From Aeromicrobium marinum DSM 15272 (lineage in GTDB: Bacteria > Actinomycetota > Actinomycetes > Propionibacteriales > Nocardioidaceae), in NCBI RefSeq assembly GCF_000160775.2, contig NZ_CM001024.1, positions 96,916 to 160,915 on the forward strand: a DNA stretch of 64,000 nt, given 5' to 3'. Position 1 is the stretch's first letter, and every line of letters begins with the position of its first letter. Positions 8,402-16,374 of this stretch are shown here, in pieces. Under the pieces are notes generated by a model. It was not told where the DNA came from and did not search any database. It saw nothing but the letters and a program-made list of their open reading frames with translations. Position numbers and translations under genes: made by a program.

Positions 8402-9475
8402 TCAGTCGGCTACGTGAGGGGTGATTGTTGCGAGAAGCTGCTCTGCCAAGGTCGCCGAGTCGGCCGCCAAGTCGACCGTGGCGAATCTGATTCGGTGACC
8501 CTGGATCACCACTTCTTCGTCGACCCGCTCGCCCACTACTGGATGCAGCATCAGCCCTTCTGACTTGGGGTCGGTCTCGGAGGCCTCCTGTGACATTAGG
8601 TAGGCGTAGATCTGGTAGATGTAGCCGCTTCTCAACTTGAGGTTGCCATACTGGTTCATCTTGGTGATCGTCGTGAACTTGGTGTCAATGACAACCCGTC
8701 GCCTGCCAGGGCCTGTGAGGTCATGGTGGACGAGTTCGATGTCGAGCTCCATGCCAGGAAGGATGGCCCCCATCCCCGAGGACATGAATGAGGTGTCCCA
8801 CTTCAGCGGCGAGTTGTGATTCACCTTCCACCCTTGCGGCTCAAGGCGCAGCCGAAAGAAGCCCACGCACGCACGCTCGAACAGGACGCGAAGGTAGCGC
8901 TCGTCCATATCCGGCGCTGGCAGGAGTTTGCCGCCCTCATCTGTCGTGGGGATCGCGAGGCTTAGCAGCAGGTCGGCGGTTGCGATCATCTGTCGGTCAC
9001 GCACAAGAAGTCGTTCGCGGTGCAAGCCTGGTACTCGGCTCAGCGGCGGGCACGGGCCACGCACGCCTGCAGCCTCGAGCTGGAGAGCGAGCGACCGGAA
9101 GCGCGGCTCATGGGGAACGAGCGTTGCAGCCCGCCAGAGCGCGGCCCTCGCTAGGCGGTTGGCCGGTGTGTCGGCGACGACCTCGTCGAAGGTGCAGTGC
9201 ACCTGCCCGCGGCTCAGCAACTGGTGCCGCGCCGTCGGCAGAACGTCGATCCTGCCGCGGACCCTGGTCAAGGGCCGTGAAGTCCGTTGGAAGCCGACAG
9301 AAAGACCGGTGTGCAACCGCTGCGTGACGGCATCGGCGAGCATGCCTGCTACGAATGCTGGGAGGTCCTCGGGGTTGTCCTCGGCGGCCACCAGCCGCTG
9401 GCCGACTGCGCGGTAGAGGGATGAGGCGTAGAGCTGAAGTAGCCACACGTTCTTGATCGGGATCTTTGGAGTCAC
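8402..9475 (-). CDS. mcrC: McrC-like nuclease subunit of an McrBC modification-dependent restriction system
   Basis: A 357-residue McrC protein. The family core RVRGRID lies at residues 71-77, and a PD-(D/E)xK nuclease site is visible as Asp245 in GMELDIEL followed by IDTK with Asp264 and Lys266. McrC is recruited by the McrB GTPase ring and cuts DNA that carries modified cytosines between two recognition elements. The GTG start at 9475 overlaps the mcrB stop by 4 bp, so translation of the two subunits is coupled. The length is close to the usual 350 residues and no disruption is seen. Confidence 0.9.
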   Translation of the reverse strand: MTPKIPIKNVWLLQLYASSLYRAVGQRLVAAEDNPEDLPAFVAGMLADAVTQRLHTGLSVGFQRTSRPLTRVRGRIDVLPTARHQLLSRGQVHCTFDEVVADTPANRLARAALWRAATLVPHEPRFRSLALQLEAAGVRGPCPPLSRVPGLHRERLLVRDRQMIATADLLLSLAIPTTDEGGKLLPAPDMDERYLRVLFERACVGFFRLRLEPQGWKVNHNSPLKWDTSFMSSGMGAILPGMELDIELVHHDLTGPGRRRVVIDTKFTTITKMNQYGNLKLRSGYIYQIYAYLMSQEASETDPKSEGLMLHPVVGERVDEEVVIQGHRIRFATVDLAADSATLAEQLLATITPHVAD

Positions 9476-11634
9476 GATCCAACCAGTGCCTGACAGGAGC
9501 TTTCGGCGAGGTCGGGCCGGTCGAACCAGTACTCCTCCAGTAGCGGACGAACGTCAGTTTCCACGACACGCCGCCACCAAGCCGGCGTGTCTAGCCCGGT
9601 CTGGTCGAGTCGTACTGCCGGTGTGAAGTAACTGTGACCAACGCAGTACTGCCGCCCGAGTGCGGCGTCTTGAGTAATGCTCTCGTTGAGTGCGCCTAGC
9701 CGCTTGCCGTAAACCTCAAGCTGTTCTCGGTCGTAACCGAGCCCTGAAACGTGCTCGACCCAGTCGTCACCGAATTCCGGCTTGAGTTCGATAAAGGCGA
9801 ACCGCCGCCGAAGCGCCATGTCCACGATGGCCAACGACCGGTCGGCGACGTTCATCGTGCCAATCACGTGAAGGTTCGATGGAACGAAGAACACCTCGTC
9901 CATACTCCGCGGGTAGGCCAGCCGCATCGCCTGTTCCAGAGATCGCTTGTCCGCCTCGAGCAACGTCAACAACTCGCCGAAAACCTGCGCCGGGTTGCCG
10001 CGGTTGATCTCCTCGATCACTAAGACGTAGTCGTGGTCCGGGTCCGCGCTTGCTTGCGCACACATGTCCAGGAATGGGCCGTCCGCGAGCTCGAGCCCTG
10101 TCGTTGAAGTCGGCCGCCACCCGCGAACAAAATCCTCGTAGGTGAGCGACGGATGAAACTGCAGTACCTGGACCCGCTTGCTGTTCCTCTGGTTGCAGAG
10201 CACCCAACCCAGCCGTCGGCCCAACCACGTCTTTCCAGTACCGGGGGGCCCCTGCAGGATGAAGTTCCTCTTGGACCGGAGCCGCTCAAGCATCGGTTCC
10301 AGTTCGGCCTCAGGGATGAAGCAGCCTTCGTCGCGAACTGACTCCAAGTCGTAGTTCTCACCATCGAGCACGTCGGTGTCAGTGATGATCGGATCATCGG
10401 GATCCGGGTTCGGGTCAGGTGCGGTCAAGGCGTTCCACGCTGCGTGAGAGAACTCCGGAAACGAGTTGAAGGGCGAGTCGGAGTCCGCGATCCAGGCCGC
10501 CAAGATCTCGGTGTTTGCCAGGAACTGCTCACCGTCGAGCTTGGCGCCGAGAGACAGCCGGGCGGCAAGCTCGGGAAAGTTCGCCTTCAGAAAAGTTGTG
10601 GTTGTGGAGTCGTAGGAGGCGAACGACCTTGGACGGATCCAGTAGATCGCGATCGACAACTTGCGCGCCCCGACCCCGGGACATCCGTCGAATGTGGTGA
10701 CGAGGCGTTCACGCGTCGCCTCGTTGGCATCCGCCGCGTAGTCGATCGCTGCGCGTCCGAGTTCCCACAGCGCGTCGATGTCGTGCTCCCCGCGGTCCTT
10801 CTCCCAGGAAAAGAACCACGAGTTCAGGTTGTTGAGCACCGGCACACCGGCGAATGAAGTGGGGTACGGCGGTTCGACGCCAAACTCCTCTCCGTATGCC
10901 GAACCGATGAGCGCGCGCGCGTCGTTGCGGATGCCGCGGTTGAACGTGCCAAACACAGTGAACGGGTCAACGTCACGGATCGGGCCTCGGGAACCGTCAG
11001 TGCGCTGGTCTCCGCGCAGATACTTGAACAATTGTGAGCGCTGGGATGTCGTAGAAGCAGCCCAGATCTTGTCGAGGAGCGCTGTTCTGTCCTCGCGGAA
11101 GTTCATGAGCGCATCGGTGAGACGCGGGTAGAAGTCGGACCACGAGTAGTCCGGCTCCGTGTCCGGCTGGGGCGCTGCGAGGAGGTGTCCGATCTCATCC
11201 TCGCCGGTCGTGATCTTGAACAGGGTCGTCGCGGAACTGATCTCCTCCTGGGCTGCGTACGACAACTCGTCGCGTGCAACGCCCGTGCGGATCCACTCCA
11301 CAGGCCGCCACTGCTTGTGCACGTCGCTCTCAGGACGGAACTCATACGGACCAGAGACGCGGCCGATGTTGAGCGTACTGGTCCGGCGATCCGGGGAGAC
11401 CACGATGTCGCCCACCTTCACGGCGTGGACGAAGCGATACACCGTGCCAGCCTGATTGGGGATGCTGGCCTCGTCGACCTGAGGCATCCGCTCTGCCACT
11501 GCCGATTTGAAGGCGTCCCGAGTCGACTCGAGCTCCGACAAGTCGCCCAGCTCGTCCCAGCCAATCCGCACGGCGGCATCTGCCACCGGATCGACGCTGA
11601 TCTGGTTGTTGTGGATGCCCCACGTGGTAGTCAT
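9472..11634 (-). CDS. mcrB: McrB-like AAA+ GTPase with N-terminal DNA-reader domain
   Basis: A 720-residue protein. Residues 1-110 include a PUA/EVE-like reader, with the GDIVV...NIGRVSGPYEF pattern found in Mrr-type nucleases, probably sensing modified bases. Residues 160-400 are helical, with a helix-hairpin-helix-like stretch GCPGVGARKL near 318. The AAA+ module holds Walker A GPPGTGKT at 462-469, Walker B VLVIEEINRGNPA from 537 and the McrB signature GTMNVADRS at 592-600. I chose the ATG at 11634 (MTTTWGIH) over the GTG-type start at 11685 because of a GAGG sequence upstream and a better domain boundary. With mcrC it forms a complete system; the N-terminal half differs from E. coli McrB. 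Confidence 0.88.
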   Translation of the reverse strand: MTTTWGIHNNQISVDPVADAAVRIGWDELGDLSELESTRDAFKSAVAERMPQVDEASIPNQAGTVYRFVHAVKVGDIVVSPDRRTSTLNIGRVSGPYEFRPESDVHKQWRPVEWIRTGVARDELSYAAQEEISSATTLFKITTGEDEIGHLLAAPQPDTEPDYSWSDFYPRLTDALMNFREDRTALLDKIWAASTTSQRSQLFKYLRGDQRTDGSRGPIRDVDPFTVFGTFNRGIRNDARALIGSAYGEEFGVEPPYPTSFAGVPVLNNLNSWFFSWEKDRGEHDIDALWELGRAAIDYAADANEATRERLVTTFDGCPGVGARKLSIAIYWIRPRSFASYDSTTTTFLKANFPELAARLSLGAKLDGEQFLANTEILAAWIADSDSPFNSFPEFSHAAWNALTAPDPNPDPDDPIITDTDVLDGENYDLESVRDEGCFIPEAELEPMLERLRSKRNFILQGPPGTGKTWLGRRLGWVLCNQRNSKRVQVLQFHPSLTYEDFVRGWRPTSTTGLELADGPFLDMCAQASADPDHDYVLVIEEINRGNPAQVFGELLTLLEADKRSLEQAMRLAYPRSMDEVFFVPSNLHVIGTMNVADRSLAIVDMALRRRFAFIELKPEFGDDWVEHVSGLGYDREQLEVYGKRLGALNESITQDAALGRQYCVGHSYFTPAVRLDQTGLDTPAWWRRVVETDVRPLLEEYWFDRPDLAESSCQALVGS

Positions 11635-11843
11635 GGTGAACAGCCTCGCGGAACCGGCGAGGATCCGATAGGCCCGAGTCTGCAAATTCGGCCTGCCGCA
11701 GGCCCGGCAAGCAGGTGGTCACGCGCGCCGGCGTTGCGTTCTGGTCCTGGTTCAGTAGAACATTCGCTACTCCCGACGGAAGGCGGTTGGGTCTGCCAAC
11801 TCATTCCCAGCCAACCGGCCGGATTGCGAACTAGCCTGACCGT

Positions 11844-13103
11844 GTGTTTCCCACCCTGATTGCCATCGCCGCTCTCGGCGCGATAATCGTGGCCTCGTTC
11901 CTGTGGCAACGCTCCCGCCGAGCGGTTGGGGGGCAGCGACCGGCCAGGTTCTGGAACTCGAACGTCGAAGCAAGCCCACCCGCGTACCCGCCATCAGGAC
12001 TTCTCGTCTCTGAGGCAGTACTACGCTCCGCGAACTCAGGCTCGGTCTCCGTCTGGGACGCACTTGAGGTGGCGGCGGTGCCGATCGCGGTGGAGTACCG
12101 CCCGGTGACTGAGGTCGAGATCAAGAGGTTCACCACGATGCCGATCAATGCGTCCGCCCAGCAGTCAGTTGCCGAGATCGTAAAGGCACTCGATCCGAAG
12201 AGTCCCACTCTCTACACCGTGGTGTTGCCCAAGGGGGCCAAACTGGTCAAGGCCGTCGGTCAGTCCGGTTTCCGAGGGTTCTCGCGAACGGGCGGAAAGA
12301 CCGCGCAGGCCGTGTTGAAGCCGGTCGCTGTCGGTGGCGCCCTCGCCGTGAGTTGGCCAGTCTTCGCCGTGGCCGGCACGGTCATGGCCGTGGACATGGC
12401 GGCACAACGCGAGCTGCGGGCTCACCAGCGGAATGTTGAGGCGATACTCGGGCGGCAGGAGGAGAGAGACTATGTCGGTCGGATCACGGCTCAACGGTCG
12501 GCAGATGACCAACTAACGCGTGCCATCAGCCTCATGTTGGACGGCCGCAATCCGCACATGGAACTCGCTCTCAAAAGCTCCTACGACGAGTTCCATCGAG
12601 CACACGAGTCCTTGAAGAAGCACCAAGAGACTATCGAAATGCTTACCGAGCCCGACGGAAAAATTGACTACCGAAAGTTCGAGGCGAAGTTCGGCAAGAC
12701 CGATGAGCTCGACCACTTCAGCCGAGATCTCAATCTGGCACGAGCAGCGGTTTCGATCAGGAGGAAAGCGCTCGTGGCGGACGCGGCGGCGGTATCCCTT
12801 CAAGACCCGAACAATCCATATTCGGCGATGCGCAGGTTCTTCGACTCCCAGGCTGGTCAGCTCACAGCGACAGAGACTCTCTTGGGCGACGTGACCGAGC
12901 GAATTGCGGCGATTCAGCTCAAGGGCGGCTGGTCAATCTCGAAGGCGCTGGCGAAGCAGGAGCGCATCCGCGCACTCGTGGCGCCGACGAACGTCGATGA
13001 GAGCGGGTTGCAGTTTGTTACGACGGCCGAGGGTGAGATTCTGCAGGTGATCGCGGTCGATCGCGACGACAGGACGGACGAGCAGATCGCCTTGGACTCG
13101 TAG
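11844..13103 (+). CDS. Membrane-anchored protein of unknown function
   Basis: A 419-residue protein I do not recognise. One hydrophobic segment opens it (about residues 3-20, LIAIAALGAIIVASFLW), followed by a basic stop-transfer stretch. A second, weaker apolar stretch lies near residues 155-187 (PVAVGGALAVSWPVFAVAGTVMAVDMAA). The rest is charged and helical, with probable coiled-coil between 200 and 330. The GTG at 11844 follows a TAGCCT -10-like box by 6 nt, which suggests a leaderless mRNA. It is divergent from mcrB and upstream of hsdM, inside the defence island, and visibly poorer in G+C than the flanks. A role in defence is inferred from position only. Confidence 0.7.
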   Translation: MFPTLIAIAALGAIIVASFLWQRSRRAVGGQRPARFWNSNVEASPPAYPPSGLLVSEAVLRSANSGSVSVWDALEVAAVPIAVEYRPVTEVEIKRFTTMPINASAQQSVAEIVKALDPKSPTLYTVVLPKGAKLVKAVGQSGFRGFSRTGGKTAQAVLKPVAVGGALAVSWPVFAVAGTVMAVDMAAQRELRAHQRNVEAILGRQEERDYVGRITAQRSADDQLTRAISLMLDGRNPHMELALKSSYDEFHRAHESLKKHQETIEMLTEPDGKIDYRKFEAKFGKTDELDHFSRDLNLARAAVSIRRKALVADAAAVSLQDPNNPYSAMRRFFDSQAGQLTATETLLGDVTERIAAIQLKGGWSISKALAKQERIRALVAPTNVDESGLQFVTTAEGEILQVIAVDRDDRTDEQIALDS

Positions 13104-13375
13104 CTCTTGGTTCGCAGTGACAGACGACTAAAGCGCGGGCACCGCAAAGGCCTACCTCTAGCCAATTTCTGCTTGGCGCCTATCGCGGTCGCAGCAGGCA
13201 TGTCGCGTGCTCCGATTGTTCGCCTCGCAGCACCGATGCGTCTGCATCAGGACTGATCGATCATTCTCCGCGTGCTCGACACCGATTCTGTCTCGGCGCG
13301 TCAATACGGTGACCGCTGATCGCACCTGTGGTCGGATGGACACCTACCCACGGCACCTCGACTCCCAAGGACCCC

Positions 13376-15121
13376 ATGAGCAATCTCGGCAACTTCATCT
13401 GGTCGATCGCCGACCAGTTGCGGGGCGTCTACAAGCCGCACCAGTACGGCAACGTCATTCTGCCGATGACGATCCTGCGGCGCTTGGACTGCATCATGGA
13501 GCCGACCCGCGACGAGGTCCGTGCCCTGACGGCCAAGCATGACAACCCGGGTGCGTTGGCGCTGCAGGTCAAGCGGGCCACCGGGCTGGGGTTCCACAAC
13601 ACGTCACAGTTCGACTTCGCCAGCCTGCTGGCCGATCCCGACGGCCTGCGCGCGAACCTGGTCGACTACCTGACGAAGTTCTCGGCCAACATCGACGTGT
13701 TCGAGCGGTTCAAGTTCGAGAACGAGATCGCCACCCTGGATGAGAAGAACCGCCTCTACCTGGTGGTGGAGAAGTTCGCCGAGGTCGACCTGCACCCCGA
13801 CGTGGTGCCCAACGCCGCGATGGGTGACCTGTTCGAGGAGCTGATCCGCAAGTTCGCGGAGGCCTCGAACGAGGAGGCGGGCGAGCACTACACCCCGCGT
13901 GACGCGATCCGCCTGATGGTCGACCTCCTGTTCGCCGAGGAACAGGAAGGTCTGCTCGAGCCGGGCACGGTCCGGTCCATCTACGACCCCACCGCCGGCA
14001 CCGGGGGCATGCTCTCGGTCGCTGAGGAGCGGCTGCTGGAGCGCAACTCCGACGCTCGCCTGACCCTGTACGGCCAGGAGCTGAACGACCAGTCGTACGC
14101 CATCTGCAAGTCCGACATGATCGCCAAGGGCCAGGACTCGTCCAACATCCGCCTCGGCGACACCCTCTCCGACGACCTGTTCGCCGGCCGTACCTTCGAC
14201 TTCTGCATGTCCAACCCGCCCTACGGGGTGGACTGGAAGGCCGCCGAGAAGTCCGTCAAGGAAGAACGCGCCCGCGACGGCGAACACGGGCGCTTCGGGC
14301 CCGGCCTGCCGTCGGTGTCGGACGGCCAGATGCTGTTCCTGACCCACCTGGCCCACAAGATGCGCCCCGAGCACGAGGGCGGCGGACGGGTCGGCATCGT
14401 CCTCAACGGCTCCCCGCTGTTCAACGGCGCGGCCGGGTCGGGTCCGTCGGAGATCCGCCGCTGGCTGCTGGAGACCGATCTGGTCGAGGCGATCGTCGCG
14501 CTACCGACCGACATGTTCTTCAACACCGGCATCTCCACCTACATCTGGATCCTCGACAACACCAAACGCGCCGAACGCCGCGGCAAGGTGCAGCTCATCG
14601 ACGCTAGCGGCATGGGCACCAAGATGCGCAAGAGCCTCGGCTCCAAGCGCAAGGAGATCGACACCACCAGCCGCGAACGAGTCCTTGCGCTGTACGACGC
14701 GTTCGACGAAGCCGACCCCGACCTGTCGAAGGTCTTCGACACCACCGAGTTCGGCTACTGGACCATCACCGTCGAACGCCCCCTGCTCGACGACAAAGGC
14801 GACCCGGTCACCGACCGGAAGGGCATTCGCAAGCCCGATTCGAAGAAGCGCGACACCGAGAACATCCCCTTCAACTACGGCGGCAACACCACCGGCGACC
14901 ACGGACGCGACGCAACCATCAAGGCCTACTTTGACGCCGAAGTCCTGCCGCACGTTCCCGACGCGTGGATCGACCACAAGAAGACCAAGGTCGGCTACGA
15001 GATCCCCTTCACCCGCCACTTCTACACCTACGTCCCACCCCGCCCCCTTGCCGAGATCGACGCCGACCTCGAGAAGCAAGTCGCCAAGATCCTTGAGCTC
15101 CTGCGGGAGGTGGAGGGGTGA
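13376..15121 (+). CDS. hsdM: Type I restriction-modification system, methyltransferase subunit HsdM
   Basis: A 581-residue N6-adenine methyltransferase subunit. The N-terminal HsdM bundle (ADQLRGVYKPHQYG, LRRLD) is followed by the SAM site DPTAGTGGM at residue 204 and the catalytic NPPY at about 280. With HsdS it methylates the host recognition site. The ATG at 13376 follows AAGGA; the upstream GTG-type extension to 13328 adds a non-homologous tail. The hsdS gene starts inside its stop codon. The 272-bp upstream gap holds no gene I can support and probably carries the operon promoter (a TACGGT box is at 13305-13310). Confidence 0.95.
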   Translation: MSNLGNFIWSIADQLRGVYKPHQYGNVILPMTILRRLDCIMEPTRDEVRALTAKHDNPGALALQVKRATGLGFHNTSQFDFASLLADPDGLRANLVDYLTKFSANIDVFERFKFENEIATLDEKNRLYLVVEKFAEVDLHPDVVPNAAMGDLFEELIRKFAEASNEEAGEHYTPRDAIRLMVDLLFAEEQEGLLEPGTVRSIYDPTAGTGGMLSVAEERLLERNSDARLTLYGQELNDQSYAICKSDMIAKGQDSSNIRLGDTLSDDLFAGRTFDFCMSNPPYGVDWKAAEKSVKEERARDGEHGRFGPGLPSVSDGQMLFLTHLAHKMRPEHEGGGRVGIVLNGSPLFNGAAGSGPSEIRRWLLETDLVEAIVALPTDMFFNTGISTYIWILDNTKRAERRGKVQLIDASGMGTKMRKSLGSKRKEIDTTSRERVLALYDAFDEADPDLSKVFDTTEFGYWTITVERPLLDDKGDPVTDRKGIRKPDSKKRDTENIPFNYGGNTTGDHGRDATIKAYFDAEVLPHVPDAWIDHKKTKVGYEIPFTRHFYTYVPPRPLAEIDADLEKQVAKILELLREVEG

Positions 15122-16374
15122 GCGTCCCGCTTGGCCGATTGGTCGAGATCAACCCGTCCGTTCCCGACTTTGCCGTCGATCCGGAGCGCGAGGTCACATT
15201 CGTTCCGCTCGAATGTGTTTGGCCCGACGGGCGAGGTGACTTTTCTCGGCGGGCCTCGGCCGGTTCGGTATCCAACGGCTACACCGTATTCAGCAATGGT
15301 GACGTCCTGCTCCCGAAGATCACTCCGACGTTCGAGGCCGGGAGGGTCGCTGTTGCTCACCTAGAGACCGAACTGGGCGCTGGCACGACCGAACTTCACG
15401 TGCTTCGCGCGCGGCCCGAGGTTGACCCACGCTTCGTGTCATACCTCTGTCGTAGCCAGCAGTTCTTGCAGGACGGTGCGACACGCCTCCAAGGGGTAGG
15501 GAACCTCAGACGAGTGCCGGCTGGCTTTCTGAGTAGGTACCCAGTCGAGGTCGTCGAATACTCGGAGCAGCGTGCCGTCGCCGACTACCTCGACCGTGAG
15601 ACCGTCCGGATCGACACCCTCATCGATGAGCAGCAGCGACTGATGGAAGTTCTCCGCGAAAGGAGACGAGCGCTTCGAGCGTCTATCGTGAGCATCGCTC
15701 GAGGCTCCGGAGAGCCGACGGAGGAAACAGGACTGTTCTGGTGCCCTGAGATTCCGCCAACTTGGTCGGTGGTTCCGCTGACGTCGGTCGCAGAGCTTCG
15801 CAGCGGCCACACCCCAAGTCGAACTCGACCAGAGTTGTGGCTCGACTGCCAGACTCCGTGGATAACGCTGAACGACGTCGGCCGACTGTCCGAAAGTTCA
15901 GTCATTGCCAAGACGGTCAACCTGATCAGCGAAGCTGGAATCGCAGCTAGTTCTGCCCAAGTTCTGCCAGTGGGAACGGTTGTTCTTTCAAGAGACGCGA
16001 CCATCGGGAGAAGCAGCATCATGGGAGTCCCGATGGCTACCTCCCAGCACTTTGCAGCATGGATCTGCGGCGATCGGCTACTGCCGGAGTACCTGTGGCT
16101 CCTATTCACTGGGGCTATGCAGCCGTACTTCGATTCGTTGACCAACGGGTCGACCCTCCGCACGATCGGTATGAGCATCATCGGCGGGTTCCGCATTCCT
16201 TTGCCTCCAGTCTCGGAACAAGTGCAGATCGTCCAAACGGCACGAGATCAAACCGGCAAGATCGACGAACTCATGGCCGAGACCGCGCGGTTCATCGAGT
16301 TGTCTCGCGAGAGACGGTCCGCGCTGATCACTGCTGCGGTGACTGGTCAGATCGATGTGCGGGGGGCTGCGTGA
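15118..16374 (+). CDS. hsdS: Type I restriction-modification system, specificity subunit HsdS
   Basis: A 418-residue specificity subunit with the usual two target-recognition domains separated by coiled-coil spacers. The first spacer is near residues 145-190 (SEQRAVADYLDRETVRIDTLIDEQQ) and the second is at the C-terminus (EQVQIVQTARDQTGKIDELM). The repeats ERRRALRASIV and ERRSALITAAV show the internal duplication of the family. The GTG start overlaps the hsdM stop by 4 bp and the stop overlaps the hsdR ATG (TGATG). TRD2 is visibly richer in A+T than hsdM, consistent with exchange of recognition domains. The target sequence cannot be read from this. Confidence 0.93.
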   Translation: MSVPLGRLVEINPSVPDFAVDPEREVTFVPLECVWPDGRGDFSRRASAGSVSNGYTVFSNGDVLLPKITPTFEAGRVAVAHLETELGAGTTELHVLRARPEVDPRFVSYLCRSQQFLQDGATRLQGVGNLRRVPAGFLSRYPVEVVEYSEQRAVADYLDRETVRIDTLIDEQQRLMEVLRERRRALRASIVSIARGSGEPTEETGLFWCPEIPPTWSVVPLTSVAELRSGHTPSRTRPELWLDCQTPWITLNDVGRLSESSVIAKTVNLISEAGIAASSAQVLPVGTVVLSRDATIGRSSIMGVPMATSQHFAAWICGDRLLPEYLWLLFTGAMQPYFDSLTNGSTLRTIGMSIIGGFRIPLPPVSEQVQIVQTARDQTGKIDELMAETARFIELSRERRSALITAAVTGQIDVRGAA

